Shown: positions 24,756 through 34,368, counted from the first letter of the stretch. The stretch: DNA of 64,000 bases from Massilia niastensis DSM 21313 (GCF_000382345.1 NZ_KB908085.1:1-64000), one strand, 5' to 3'. The notes: generated from the sequence alone by a model not told the origin. Translations and numbers: made by a program.

Positions 24756-26816
24756 TTGACCGATCATCTCCCAGTTCCCGGCCCAGCCGCAGAACCGGCC
24801 GGAGCCGTGCCATTCGATGGCGCCGTGGAGGCCGCTGCACCCGCTGGCAAGTATGACGCCGAGCTCGACCGCCTGTTCGGAGCCGGAGGTCCGCTCGCGC
24901 CCGCCGTCGGTACCTTCAAGCCGCGCCAGTCCCAGACCGAGATGGCCAAGGCGATCGCCCAGGCGATTGCCGACCAGCAGGTCCTCATGGCCGAGGCCGG
25001 CACCGGCACGGGCAAGACCTTTGCCTACCTCGTCCCGGCCCTGCTGTGGGGCGGCAAGACCGTCATCTCGACCGGCACCAAGAACCTGCAGGACCAGCTG
25101 TTCCTGCGCGACATCCCGACCGTGCGCGCCGCCTTGCGCGCCCCGGTCTCGGTGGCCCTGCTCAAGGGCCGCGCCAACTATGTCTGCCATTACAATCTCG
25201 AGCGCACCCTGCAGAACGGCCGCCTGACCTCGCGCGACGACGTCGGCCACCTGCGCGAGATCTCGCGTTTCATCAAGATGACGAACTCGGGCGACAAGGC
25301 CGAGCTGGCCAAGGTGCCGGAAACGGCCACCATCTGGAACCTGGTCACCTCGACCCGCGAGAACTGCGTGGGCGCCGAGTGCCAGTACTACCAGGACTGC
25401 TTCGTGATGAAGGCGCGCCGCGAAGCCCAGCAGGCCGACGTCGTGGTGGTCAACCACCACCTGTTCTTCGCCGACGTGGCGCTGAAGGACACCGGCGTGG
25501 CCGAGCTGCTGCCGTCCGCCAACACCATCATCTTCGACGAGGCGCACCAGCTGCCCGACACCGCCACCCTGTTCTTCGGCCAGTCGGTGTCGACCTCGCA
25601 GGTGCTGGAACTGTGCCGCGACGTGCTGGCCGAAGGCCTGGCGCATGCGCGCAGCGGTCCGGACTGGGCCAAGGTGGTCACGGTGCTCGAGAAGGCCGCG
25701 CGCGACCTGCGCCTGGCCTTCGGCCAGGACAGCATGCGCCTGTCGCTGCCGCAGATCCTGCCGACCTCGCAATTCTTCCCGGCCCTCGACACGCTCAAAA
25801 AAGAGCTGTCCGGCATGATCACCGTGCTCGAAGAAAACGCCGCGCGCGCCGAGACGCTGGAACAGTGCCGCGTGCGCGCACTCGAGATCGCCGCGGCCTA
25901 CGAGGCCTGGAAGCCGGACCCCAAGTCCGCCGCCGGCGAGGCGGCCGTGCTGTGGGTCGAGGCGTTTTCCTCGTCGCTGCAGCTGCACAAGACGCCGCTG
26001 TCGATCGCCCCGATCTTCTCCAGCCAGCGCGAGGGTACGCCGCGCAGCTGGATCTTCACCTCGGCGACCCTGGCGGTGAAGAACGACTTCAAGCATTTCT
26101 CCGACCAGCTGGGCCTGACCGGCGAGCCGGCCAAGACCTGGCCGAGCCCGTTCGACTACCAGGAGCAGGGCATCCTGTACGTGCCGACCGGGCTGCCGGA
26201 GCCGAACTCGATGGGCTATACCGACGCCGTGGTCGACTGCGCGCTGCCGGTGATCGAGGCGGCGGGCGGGCGCACTTTCTTCCTGTGCACGACCATCAGG
26301 GCGGTGAATCGCGTGGCCGAGCGCCTGCGCGCCGAGTTCGAGGCGCGCGGCCTTGAATTCCCGCTGTTCGTGCAGGGCGAGCGCGGGCGCACCGAGCTGC
26401 TCGATTCCTTCCGCAACGCCGGCAATGCCGTGCTGGTCGGCAGCCAGAGCTTCTGGGAAGGCGTCGACGTGCGCGGCGAGGCGCTGTCGCTGGTCATCAT
26501 CGACAAGCTGCCGTTCGCGCCGCCGGACGATCCGGTGCTCGCGGCGCGCATCGAGGTGATGGAGAAGCAGGGCATGAACGGCTTCATGCATCACCAGTTG
26601 CCGGAAGCGATCATCACCCTCAAGCAGGGCGCGGGACGCCTGATCCGCGACGTCGAGGACCGGGGCGTGCTGATGATCTGCGATCCGCGCCTCATCACCA
26701 AGCCTTACGGGCGCCGCATCTGGCAGAGCTTGCCGCCGTTCCGCCGCACCCGGGTGCAGGCGGACGTGCTCGGGTTCTTCCAGCCGGGCGCAGCCGCCGA
26801 AACCGGCGGTGCGTAA
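24756..26816 (+). CDS. DinG/YoaA-type (XPD/Rad3-like) ATP-dependent DNA helicase
   Basis: A superfamily 2 helicase of about 686 residues. Walker A AEAGTGTGKTFAYL, motif Ia STGTKNLQDQL, DEAH box IIFDEAHQLPDTA, and C-terminal motifs ILVGSQSFWEGVDVRGE-like (VLVGSQSFWEGVD) and QGAGRLIRD. Four cysteines between Walker A and the DEAH box (YVCHYN, ENCVG, AECQYYQDCF) are the expected 4Fe-4S ligands of the XPD/DinG group. It should unwind damaged or forked DNA. The N-terminus is uncertain: only TTG (24756) or a downstream GTG (24804) opens this frame, while an ATG at 24733 runs into a stop one base out of frame. Confidence 0.9.
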   Translation: MTDHLPVPGPAAEPAGAVPFDGAVEAAAPAGKYDAELDRLFGAGGPLAPAVGTFKPRQSQTEMAKAIAQAIADQQVLMAEAGTGTGKTFAYLVPALLWGGKTVISTGTKNLQDQLFLRDIPTVRAALRAPVSVALLKGRANYVCHYNLERTLQNGRLTSRDDVGHLREISRFIKMTNSGDKAELAKVPETATIWNLVTSTRENCVGAECQYYQDCFVMKARREAQQADVVVVNHHLFFADVALKDTGVAELLPSANTIIFDEAHQLPDTATLFFGQSVSTSQVLELCRDVLAEGLAHARSGPDWAKVVTVLEKAARDLRLAFGQDSMRLSLPQILPTSQFFPALDTLKKELSGMITVLEENAARAETLEQCRVRALEIAAAYEAWKPDPKSAAGEAAVLWVEAFSSSLQLHKTPLSIAPIFSSQREGTPRSWIFTSATLAVKNDFKHFSDQLGLTGEPAKTWPSPFDYQEQGILYVPTGLPEPNSMGYTDAVVDCALPVIEAAGGRTFFLCTTIRAVNRVAERLRAEFEARGLEFPLFVQGERGRTELLDSFRNAGNAVLVGSQSFWEGVDVRGEALSLVIIDKLPFAPPDDPVLAARIEVMEKQGMNGFMHHQLPEAIITLKQGAGRLIRDVEDRGVLMICDPRLITKPYGRRIWQSLPPFRRTRVQADVLGFFQPGAAAETGGA

Positions 26817-26839
26817 CGTGGGCGGGAGATCCGCCCACG
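26817..26839. repeat. Single-hairpin relative of the REP-like repeat
   Basis: CGTGGGCGG (26817-26825), loop GAGAT, CCGCCCACG (26831-26839), with flanking TAA and CTACTG resembling the ends of the full repeat. It starts directly after the helicase stop codon and lies between two convergent genes, where it may help end transcription. Confidence 0.7.
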
Positions 26840-26846
26840 CTACTGC

Positions 26847-27821
26847 TCAGGGCTGGATCACGATCTTTCCCACGACCTTGCGCGCCGCCATGTCGTTCAG
26901 GGCGCGCGCGGTATCGGCCAGCGGATAACGGGCCGATACCAGCGGCCTGAGTGTTCCCTCCGCCATCCAGTCGGTCAGCCGCTGCATCGCCGCCGCATGC
27001 GCCTGCGGCTCCTTGCGCGTGAAGTCGCCCCAGAACACGCCCACCACCGAGGCGCCTTTCAGCAGCATCAGGTTCCACGGCAGGCGCGGAATCTCGCCCG
27101 CCGCGAACCCGACCACCAGGTGGCGGCCGCGCCAGGCGATCGAGCGCAGGGCCGGCTCGCTGTACGGCCCGCCGACCGGATCGTAGATCAGGTCCGGACC
27201 GCGTCCCGCCGTCGCGGCCCTGATGGCCTCGCGCAGATCCTGGCGTTCGTAGTTGATCAGTTCATCCGCGCCGTGCGCCTTGCACACCGCCAGCTTGTCG
27301 TCGCTGGACGCGGCCGCGATCACGCGCGCGCCGAGCGCCTTGCCGATCTCGATCGCCGCCAGGCCGACGCCGCCCGCCGCGCCCAGCACCAGCATGGTCT
27401 CGCCCGGCTGCAGCGCGCCGCGGTCCGCCACCGCGTGGTACGAGGTGCCGTAGGTCAGGGTGATGGCCGCGGCCGTGTCGAAATCCATGCCGGGCGGCAT
27501 CGCGAGCAGCGAATCGACTGGCGCCAGCGCCTGTTCGGCGAACGCGCCGGTACGGGTGAAGCCGATCACCGCCTGGCCCGGCGCGAAGGCGGTCACGCCG
27601 GGGCCGACCGCGCGCACGGTGCCGGCGAACTCATTGCCGGGCGTGAAGGGCAGGTCGGGGCGCATCTGGTACTTGCCTTGTACCGTCAGCACGTCCGGAA
27701 AGTTCACGCCCGCCGCCTTCACGTCCACCACGGCCTCGCCGGGACCCGGGACCAGGTCGGGCAGGGTGTCCAGCACCAGGTCGTCGGGCTCGCCCCAGTC
27801 CTTGCAGCGTATCGCTTTCAT
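26847..27821 (-). CDS. NADPH:quinone oxidoreductase family protein (zinc-free MDR)
   Basis: A 324-residue medium-chain dehydrogenase/reductase of the quinone oxidoreductase type. N-terminal GroES-like domain with GVNFPDVLTVQGKYQ and PFTPGNEFAGTVRAVGPGV; nucleotide-binding motif VLGAAGGVGLAAIEIGKALGAR; later VYDPVGG-like segment (IYDPVGGPYSEPAL). No structural or catalytic zinc cysteines. It probably reduces quinones or enones with NADPH. The ATG at 27821 follows GGAGAACAACA. Substrate cannot be assigned. Confidence 0.9.
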   Translation of the reverse strand: MKAIRCKDWGEPDDLVLDTLPDLVPGPGEAVVDVKAAGVNFPDVLTVQGKYQMRPDLPFTPGNEFAGTVRAVGPGVTAFAPGQAVIGFTRTGAFAEQALAPVDSLLAMPPGMDFDTAAAITLTYGTSYHAVADRGALQPGETMLVLGAAGGVGLAAIEIGKALGARVIAAASSDDKLAVCKAHGADELINYERQDLREAIRAATAGRGPDLIYDPVGGPYSEPALRSIAWRGRHLVVGFAAGEIPRLPWNLMLLKGASVVGVFWGDFTRKEPQAHAAAMQRLTDWMAEGTLRPLVSARYPLADTARALNDMAARKVVGKIVIQP

Positions 27822-27988
27822 TGTTGTTCTCCAGATTGATGTAAGGGGCGAGACGCCCCAGGGAAGGATACCTCCCGCCCGCACTGCCGCGTCCGGTACG
27901 CTTGTGCGCCCGCAAGGCGGCCGGGGAACGGCGCGCTAGAGTCGGGAAGTGCGAGCACGCCGCTCGGCGCCTGGAACCGGGGGAAGGG

Positions 27989-28594
27989 ATGGCGATCCGA
28001 TATGGTTGTTTCTTCAGTTATGCGCATGGCCGACACGAGCTGATGAAGCGGTTCAAGTCGGCCCTGGCCGACGCCTTGCGCTGTTACCTCGAACCCTACT
28101 TCGACAACGAAGACGAGCTGTTCGTCGATACCGAGCAGCTGGGCGGTGGCGACGACCTCGACCGCAAGATCGCGCGCGCCATGTGCGAGAGCGTCTGCAT
28201 GATACTCATCTATACGCCGAAGTACGAGGCCCACCCCTATACGCGGCGCGAATACGCGGCCATGCGCCAGATCGAAGCCGAGCGCAGCCGCTGGTATGCC
28301 TTGCCCAGCCACCTGATCATCCCCGTGATCATGACACGCCATCCCGATTCGCTGCCGCGCCAGATCACCGAATCCAGCCTGTATGTCGATTTTTCCCATT
28401 TCACGATGGCCACGGCCGACCTCAAGTCGAATCCCGACTTCCTTCCCGACATCGACAAGATGGTCAAGCGGATCGCGACCCATTACGAATACCAGAAAAA
28501 GACCACCCCGCCCGGCCACGACTGCAACCAATTCGTGCTCCCCGATGTCCCACCCGAATGGCGCGAACTTCCAGAGCTGGCATTCCCAAAATAA
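27989..28594 (+). CDS. TIR-domain protein, partner of the KGGVGR-like/TPR protein
   Basis: A 201-residue protein that is essentially one TIR-like domain. It opens with RYGCFFSYAHGRHELMKRF (strand A, YxHxD-like loop), followed by ELFVDTEQLGGGDDLDRKIA (BB loop region), then CMILIYTPKYEAHPYTRREY, where E88 occupies the place of the catalytic glutamate of NAD+-hydrolysing TIR domains. The C-terminal third (IIPVIMTRHPDSLPRQI, LYVDFSHFTMA) fits strands D-E. Start ATG at 27989 after GGGGGAAGGG. It is 19 bp upstream of the ATPase-like/TPR gene, so one transcript is likely. Whether it cleaves NAD+ or only scaffolds is not known from sequence. Confidence 0.82.
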   Translation: MAIRYGCFFSYAHGRHELMKRFKSALADALRCYLEPYFDNEDELFVDTEQLGGGDDLDRKIARAMCESVCMILIYTPKYEAHPYTRREYAAMRQIEAERSRWYALPSHLIIPVIMTRHPDSLPRQITESSLYVDFSHFTMATADLKSNPDFLPDIDKMVKRIATHYEYQKKTTPPGHDCNQFVLPDVPPEWRELPELAFPK

Positions 28595-28613
28595 AAAGCA
28601 CACGAGGAGCACC

Positions 28614-30500
28614 ATGGGGCACAACGGCATTGCCCTGCCGCCGCTGGCCACGTCCGGCGCGGTGACGACCTTCTATGCGTACGAGGGAGGCGCGGCGCGC
28701 AACGCGATGCTGTCCGCGCTCGCCCTGCGGCTGGCGGGCGGCGCGGCGGCCGCGCCGGTCCTGGTGATCGACTGGGACCTCGATGCGCCCGCACTGCACC
28801 GCCATGTCGACCCGCCTCCCGATGCCGCCATCGAACCCGGCCTCGACGCGCCGTCCACCCAGCCCGGGCTGCTCGAATTCTTCGAGGCTTGCCGGGCGCA
28901 ACTGCGCCGCAGCGGCGGGGAGCGCAGGGAGCGTGGCGAGGCGCTGGCCGAGCAGGTGCTCGACGCGGTGGCGTGGCGCGCCCATCTCGAACGCGCCGAC
29001 GGGCGCCGTCCGCTCTACCTGATGCGCGCGGGACGCTTCGACGGCGACTACGCCGAGCGCGCCCGCCGGCTCGACTGGGAAGCCCTGTTCGACGCCTGCC
29101 CGGCGTTGTTCCGGCGCTTCGCGGCGCGCATGGCGCGCCACTTCTCGCATGTGCTCGTCGCCAGCGGCCCGGGACGCTCGCCGGCGGCCAGCGTCTGCAC
29201 CACGCTGCTGCCCGACCGCCTGGTCGGCCTGTTCACGCCGGCCCCCGGCAGCATCGAGGGGCTGGAAGGCGCCGTGCGGCGCGCCATCGACTACCGCTGC
29301 AGCCACGAGGACGAGCAGCGGCCCTTGCTCGCCTATCCGCTCGCCTGCGCGCCGGACGGCGCACGCAGCGACCCCTGCCTGCGCTGGCGGCGCGGCGACG
29401 CCCGCAAGGGCGTGCCCGGCTACCAGCCGCGCCTGGAAAGCCTGCTGCGCGCCTGCTACGGCTGGCCGCGCGTGAATCTCGACAGCTGTTTCGACGAACT
29501 CCAGTTGCCGCTCGCCGATGCGCTGTCCACCATGGGGCCGGGCGGCGACCGGCGCGCGCTGGCGCAGCTGGCCGGCCTGCTTGCCGAATGGGTGGCGCCG
29601 GGCCATTTTCCCTGGCAGTCGCTCGAAGAGATCCGGCTGCGCGCGGCCATGTCCCGCGCCCGTGCGGCGGAAGGCGGCGCCGTGGTGGCCCCGCTGGCGC
29701 TGGCCGACGCGCTGGCCCAGCTCGGCGAATTGTGCCGGCGCGAGCGGCGCGGCGCGGAGGCGCGCGCCTGCCTCGAAGAGAGCCTGGTCGTGCGTGAAGG
29801 CGTCCTCGGCGGCGAGCATCCGGCTACCCGCGGCGCGCGCGCCGCGCTGGCTTCGCTCCTGCTCGAAACGGGCGCCCTGCAGGAGGCGCGCCGCCAGCTC
29901 GAGCTGCTGGCCCAGGCATGCACCCGGCAGCTCGGGCCCGACCATCCCGACACTCTGGGCGCGCGCTCCCGGCTGGCGCGGGTGCTGGGCTGCCTCGGCG
30001 AAGCCGAACGCGCGCTGGCGCTGCACGAACAGGTCATCGCCGCATGCGAACGCGCGCTGGGCGACGAGCATCCCGCCACCCTCGACAGCCTCGAGGACCT
30101 CGCCGCCAGCCTGGCGCTGCAGCACGAATACAGCCGTGCGCGGGTGCTGTGCGAGCGGGTGCTCGATACCCGCCGCAGCCGGCAGGGCGCCGAGCACCAG
30201 GACAGCTTGCGCTGCGGCCAGCGCCTGGCCCAGCTGATGGGCGAAACGGGCGAGCTGGGCAATGCACGGCGCCTGCTCGAGGCCGTGCTGCGCGCGCGCG
30301 AACGCCACGACGGCCCCGATGCCGCCGCCACCCTGGGCGCGCGCGAAGCGCTGGCCGAGATCCTGGCCGCGCAGGGCGACCTGGCGGCGGTGCGCAGCAT
30401 CCAGGAATCGCTGGCGCGCACCCGCGAGCGCCATCCCGGCGCCGGGCATCCGGACAGGGAGGCCCGGGCTGCCTGCATCCGCCACCCGGCCGCGCCATGA
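28614..30500 (+). CDS. Degenerate KGGVGR-type ATPase fused to TPR repeats
   Basis: A 628-residue protein. The first 230 residues align with the SIMIBI/MinD-like 'KGGVGR' ATPases: TTFYAYEGGAARNAML (residues 18-33) stands where relatives have FYSYKGGVGRTMAL, followed by VLVIDWDLDAPALHRH (49-64), PGLLEFF, and FSHVLVASGPGRSPAA (177-192) where relatives have FDxxLIDSRTG. The signature Lys, the Walker Thr and the switch Asp are all replaced. Residues about 361-605 are six TPR-like repeats with an exact 42-residue period marked by G-x-x-H-P-x-T-L at 399, 441, 483, 525 and 567. Start ATG at 28614 after GAGGAG. It pairs with the upstream TIR gene; function unknown, signalling or conflict is likely. 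Confidence 0.8.
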   Translation: MGHNGIALPPLATSGAVTTFYAYEGGAARNAMLSALALRLAGGAAAAPVLVIDWDLDAPALHRHVDPPPDAAIEPGLDAPSTQPGLLEFFEACRAQLRRSGGERRERGEALAEQVLDAVAWRAHLERADGRRPLYLMRAGRFDGDYAERARRLDWEALFDACPALFRRFAARMARHFSHVLVASGPGRSPAASVCTTLLPDRLVGLFTPAPGSIEGLEGAVRRAIDYRCSHEDEQRPLLAYPLACAPDGARSDPCLRWRRGDARKGVPGYQPRLESLLRACYGWPRVNLDSCFDELQLPLADALSTMGPGGDRRALAQLAGLLAEWVAPGHFPWQSLEEIRLRAAMSRARAAEGGAVVAPLALADALAQLGELCRRERRGAEARACLEESLVVREGVLGGEHPATRGARAALASLLLETGALQEARRQLELLAQACTRQLGPDHPDTLGARSRLARVLGCLGEAERALALHEQVIAACERALGDEHPATLDSLEDLAASLALQHEYSRARVLCERVLDTRRSRQGAEHQDSLRCGQRLAQLMGETGELGNARRLLEAVLRARERHDGPDAAATLGAREALAEILAAQGDLAAVRSIQESLARTRERHPGAGHPDREARAACIRHPAAP

Positions 30501-30733
30501 GTTAACCAAACGACATCCCATCCTGCACGCGCAGCCTGGTGCGCGCCGGGATGCCATGGGGCCCGGACTCAGGCAGAATATTGGCCTGATCTACACGTTT
30601 TGGCCGGAATGGCATGATCAGGATTGCCAAAATGACCGCGATGCTGTCCGGATCGTGGCGGGAACCGCTTCCAAAATGTGAAATTCTCGCGGCAAAAGAT
30701 CGATAAGACCGTTGCTTCAGGTAAAATCGCGGG

Positions 30734-31471
30734 ATGCGAATTCTTATCAGTAACGACGACGGCTACCTGGCGCCTGGTATCAACGCGCTGGCGGAGGCCC
30801 TTGCCACGATCGCCGAGATCGTGGTGGTCGCTCCCGACAGTAACCGGTCGGGCGCGTCGAACTCGTTGTCGCTGGACCGTCCGCTGTCGGTCCAGAAGGC
30901 TGCTAATGGTTTCTATTTTGTCAACGGTACGCCGACCGATTGCGTGCACATCGCACTGACCGGCATGTCGAACAGCCCGCCCGACCTGGTCGTTTCCGGC
31001 ATCAACAATGGCCAGAACATGGGCGACGACACCTTGTATTCGGGCACTGTCGCCGCGGCCACCGAGGCTTACCTGTTCGGCATCCCGGCGATCGCTTTTT
31101 CGCAGGTCCATTCCGGCTGGGCGCATGTGGACGCCGCCGCGCGCGTGGCGCGCGAGATCGTCGAGCGCCGCTTCGACATGCTGCCGTCGCCCTACCTGCT
31201 GAACGTGAACATCCCGAACCTGCCGTACGAGGAAATCGGGCCGCTGACCCCCACGCGCCTCGGCCGGCGCCACCAGGCCGAGCCGGTGATCCGTTCGCAC
31301 GACCCGCGCGGCCGCGAGATCTTCTGGATCGGCGCGCCCGGCGCCTGCCGCGACGCGGGCGAGGGGACCGACTTCCACGCCACTTCGCAGGGCCGCGTGT
31401 CGATCACGCCGCTGCAGGTGGACCTGACCCATCGGAGCCAGCTCGAACTGCTGGCGCAGGGAATCGCATGA
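30734..31471 (+). CDS. surE: 5'/3'-nucleotidase SurE
   Basis: A 245-residue metal-dependent nucleotidase acting on nucleoside monophosphates. Family signatures: [19 protein letters not shown] (metal-binding Asp pair), [26 protein letters not shown] and [21 protein letters not shown]. Length is normal. It heads the stationary-phase cluster surE-pcm-nlpD-rpoS, overlapping pcm by ATGA. The 230-bp upstream region contains an imperfect inverted repeat (30581-30630). Confidence 0.96.
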   Translation: MRILISNDDGYLAPGINALAEALATIAEIVVVAPDSNRSGASNSLSLDRPLSVQKAANGFYFVNGTPTDCVHIALTGMSNSPPDLVVSGINNGQNMGDDTLYSGTVAAATEAYLFGIPAIAFSQVHSGWAHVDAAARVAREIVERRFDMLPSPYLLNVNIPNLPYEEIGPLTPTRLGRRHQAEPVIRSHDPRGREIFWIGAPGACRDAGEGTDFHATSQGRVSITPLQVDLTHRSQLELLAQGIA

Positions 31472-32337
31472 AAGACCAGCGCAGCAATTTCCCGCTCCCG
31501 CTGTCGTCGGTGACCAGTCCCGCCCGCAAGCCGGGCGCGCCCGTCACCGTCGCCACGCCCCAGACCGCGACCCAGAATGCGGCGCGCACCGCCGTCAGCG
31601 GCGGCGCCGCCAAGCCGCCCCAGGCCCCCGGCCCGGCGCCGCGTCCGCCCGGCTACGCCCAGACCCGGGCGCCGAGCGCGCCGACGCCGCAGCGTTCCGA
31701 CCTGATGGCCACCGAAGCGGTGCGCCGCGCCATGGTGGCCAAGGTGGCGCGCCAGGGCGTGGCCGACCCGAAGGTGCTGGGCGCGATGGAGATCGTGCCG
31801 CGCCACCTGTTCATCGAACCGGCCCTGTCGGCCCAGGCGTACATCGATGCGTCCCTGCCGATCGGCCACAACCAGACGATTTCCCAGCCCTACATCGTCG
31901 CGCGCATGATCGAGGCCATGCGCGCCGGTGGCGAACTGGGACGCGTGCTCGAGATCGGCACCGGCTGCGGCTACCAGGCCGCGGTCCTGTCCTTCGTCGC
32001 GAAGGAGGTGTATTCCATCGAGCGAATCAAGCCGCTGCACGAGCTCGCGAAGACCAATTTGCGGCCGCTGCGTATTTCCAACCTCCGTTTGCAGTACGGC
32101 GATGGTATGCTGGGGCTGCCCCAGGTTGCGCCTTTCGACGGCATCATCCTCGCAGCCGCCGGGCTCGAGGTGCCGCGGGCCCTGCTCGAGCAGCTGGCCA
32201 TCGGAGCGCGCCTCGTCGCTCCCGTGGGCGCCCAGGTCCAGCATTTGCACCGCATTACCCGCATTGGCAAATCCGAGTGGGCCAGCGAAACGCTGGAAGC
32301 CTGCCACTTCGTGCCGCTGCGCCCGGGCACCATCTGA
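31468..32337 (+). CDS. pcm: Protein-L-isoaspartate O-methyltransferase with long N-terminal extension
   Basis: A 289-residue enzyme that methylates isoaspartyl residues in damaged proteins. The catalytic part (about 75-289) has [31 protein letters not shown], the SAM-binding [16 protein letters not shown] and [20 protein letters not shown]. The first 75 residues are an Ala/Pro/Thr-rich, probably disordered extension absent from typical 210-220-residue enzymes; internal ATG codons before [10 protein letters not shown] (e.g. near 31705) could give a short form. The start at 31468 overlaps the surE stop (ATGA). Confidence 0.93.
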   Translation: MKDQRSNFPLPLSSVTSPARKPGAPVTVATPQTATQNAARTAVSGGAAKPPQAPGPAPRPPGYAQTRAPSAPTPQRSDLMATEAVRRAMVAKVARQGVADPKVLGAMEIVPRHLFIEPALSAQAYIDASLPIGHNQTISQPYIVARMIEAMRAGGELGRVLEIGTGCGYQAAVLSFVAKEVYSIERIKPLHELAKTNLRPLRISNLRLQYGDGMLGLPQVAPFDGIILAAAGLEVPRALLEQLAIGARLVAPVGAQVQHLHRITRIGKSEWASETLEACHFVPLRPGTI

Positions 32338-32383
32338 CGGAGCCCGCCAGGGACTCCGCCCGTATGTCGACCAGACCATTAGA

Positions 32384-33286
32384 ATGACAATGAAACAAGC
32401 ACCTCGTTTAGCCCTACTGACGATCATCCTCGGCCTCGTGGCCGGCTGTACTTCCACCACCCGCCAGGCGCCGGTCACCGAGCGTCCCGCGACCGCGAAC
32501 CACACCCGTCCGGCCCCGGCGCCGGCGCGCGCCGAGGAACCGAAGCAGGACGAGCGCGGCACCTACACCGTGCGCCGCGGCGACACGCTGCTGCGCATCG
32601 CGCTGGACCATGGCCAGAACTACCGCGACCTGGTCGCCTGGAACAACCTGCGCGACCCGGACGACATCAAGGTCGGCCAGGTGCTGCGCGTGACGCAGAA
32701 CGAGCGCAGCGCCGCCGTCCAGACCCAGCCGGTGCCGACGCCGCCGCCGGCGACCCCGGCCGTGCCGCGCAAGACCGCGCCGCGCGCCGACAAGAAGCCG
32801 TACAGCGAAGCGACGGTCGCCGAGACCAGGGAAACCTCGCCGCGCGCCGACGCCGTGGCGCCGCCGGTCGCACCGGCCCCGTCCGTGCCTGTCGGCGGCA
32901 GCGTGATCGTCGACGATGAAAAACTGAGCTGGATGTGGCCATCCGACGGCCGCATCATCGCGACTTTCGACGAAGGCAAGAACAAGGGCATCGATATTGC
33001 CGGCAAGATGGGCCAGCAGGTTGTCGCTGCCGGCGCGGGCAAGGTAATGTATGCTGGCAGCGGTATCCGAGGATATGGTAACCTCGTCATCGTCAAGCAC
33101 AGCAACAGCCTGTTGTCCGCCTATGCACATAATCGAAAGATTGTGGTCAAGGAAGGCGATAACGTGGCCAAGGGCCAGGTGATCGCCGAAATGGGCGATT
33201 CGGATGCTGACCTGGTCAAGTTGCATTTCGAGATCCGTCAACAGGGCAAGCCCGTCGATCCGGCGAGGTTCCTGCCCGGACGATAG
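32384..33286 (+). CDS. nlpD: Murein hydrolase activator lipoprotein NlpD
   Basis: A 300-residue outer-membrane lipoprotein: lipobox LGLVAGC near residue 22, LysM peptidoglycan-binding domain (about 63-106, [20 protein letters not shown] to GQVLRV), a Pro/Ala linker, and a C-terminal LytM/M23 domain (about 185-300). In the LytM domain the first zinc His is replaced (NKGIDIAG) and the HxH motif reads KLHFEIR, so it is a non-catalytic activator of amidases, as known for NlpD. ATG at 32384, alternative 32390. rpoS follows 7 bp after the stop. Confidence 0.93.
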   Translation: MTMKQAPRLALLTIILGLVAGCTSTTRQAPVTERPATANHTRPAPAPARAEEPKQDERGTYTVRRGDTLLRIALDHGQNYRDLVAWNNLRDPDDIKVGQVLRVTQNERSAAVQTQPVPTPPPATPAVPRKTAPRADKKPYSEATVAETRETSPRADAVAPPVAPAPSVPVGGSVIVDDEKLSWMWPSDGRIIATFDEGKNKGIDIAGKMGQQVVAAGAGKVMYAGSGIRGYGNLVIVKHSNSLLSAYAHNRKIVVKEGDNVAKGQVIAEMGDSDADLVKLHFEIRQQGKPVDPARFLPGR

Positions 33287-33293
33287 GAAGGGT

Positions 33294-34298
33294 ATGACGC
33301 AGCCGCCGCACTCGCTGGACCACGACGCTTCGGACGAGTTTCCGGACGAACCGGAAAGCGAGGGCGTGCTTGCGACCAATGGCGCCGAGCGGGAGGAAAT
33401 CCTTCCCGGCACGGCCGAGATCGACACGGTCGACGAACTGCGCAAGGTCTTGCAGGCCGAGCTCGCGACCGACACCACCCAGCACTACCTGAACCAGATC
33501 GGCGCCCGTCCCCTGCTGACGGCGACGGAAGAGACGCATTTCGCCACCCTGGCCAAGGCGGGCGATTTCGCCTCGCGCCAGAAGATGATCGAGCACAACC
33601 TGCGCCTGGTGGTCTCGATCGCCAAGCACTACATCAACCGCGGCGTGGTGCTGCTCGACCTGATCGAGGAAGGCAACATCGGCCTGATGCGGGCCATCGA
33701 CAAGTTCGAGCCCGAGCGCGGCTTCCGCTTCTCGACCTACGCGACCTGGTGGATCCGCCAGAGCATCGAGCGCGCGATCATGAACCAGGCGCGCACCGTG
33801 CGCCTGCCGGTGCACATGGTGCGCGAGCTGAACCAGGTGCTGCGCGCCAAGTACCACCTCGAAGCGCAAAAGCACGACGGCAAGGACGCCGCGGCCGAGG
33901 ACATCGCCAGCCTGGTCGGACGGCCGGTGGAAGAGGTGCAGGATATCCTGACCCTGTCCGAGCACGCCACCTCGCTCGATGCGCCGCTCGACAACGATCC
34001 GCAGTCGAGCCTGATGGACATGCTGCCCGACGACGGCGAGGACAGTCCCGATGCGCGCGCCGAGCAGCACGAGATGACGACCCTGGTGCGCGACTGGCTG
34101 GGGCGGCTGCCCGACAAGCAGCGGCTGGTGGTGACGCGGCGCTTCGGGCTCGACAACGACGATCCGGCCACGCTCGAGACCCTGGCCGAGGAGATGGGCG
34201 TGACGCGCGAGCGGGTGCGCCAGATCCAGCAGGAGGCGCTGGTCAAGCTCAAGCGGGCGATGGCGGCGCGCGGGGTGGTGCGGGACTCGTTGCTGTGA
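33294..34298 (+). CDS. rpoS: RNA polymerase sigma factor RpoS
   Basis: A 334-residue stationary-phase sigma factor. Region 1.2 ([20 protein letters not shown]), region 2 ([20 protein letters not shown], then [20 protein letters not shown] and [17 protein letters not shown]), region 3 ([17 protein letters not shown]) and region 4 ([20 protein letters not shown]) are all present. The context behind nlpD is the classic one; the main rpoS promoter is often inside nlpD. ATG 33294 with GGAAGG upstream. A terminator follows at 34369. Confidence 0.97.
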   Translation: MTQPPHSLDHDASDEFPDEPESEGVLATNGAEREEILPGTAEIDTVDELRKVLQAELATDTTQHYLNQIGARPLLTATEETHFATLAKAGDFASRQKMIEHNLRLVVSIAKHYINRGVVLLDLIEEGNIGLMRAIDKFEPERGFRFSTYATWWIRQSIERAIMNQARTVRLPVHMVRELNQVLRAKYHLEAQKHDGKDAAAEDIASLVGRPVEEVQDILTLSEHATSLDAPLDNDPQSSLMDMLPDDGEDSPDARAEQHEMTTLVRDWLGRLPDKQRLVVTRRFGLDNDDPATLETLAEEMGVTRERVRQIQQEALVKLKRAMAARGVVRDSLL

Positions 34299-34368
34299 TC
34301 GCCTGGTAGCCGGGCAAAACCACCCTCCCGGTAGCGCCCCATCCGATTCCTTGCTATGATGCCCGCCG

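Noticed and set aside
27989..28594. Calling the TIR gene a known named defence system (such as Thoeris)
   Set aside because: No ThsA-like SIR2/SLOG partner is adjacent; the partner is a KGGVGR-like/TPR protein.
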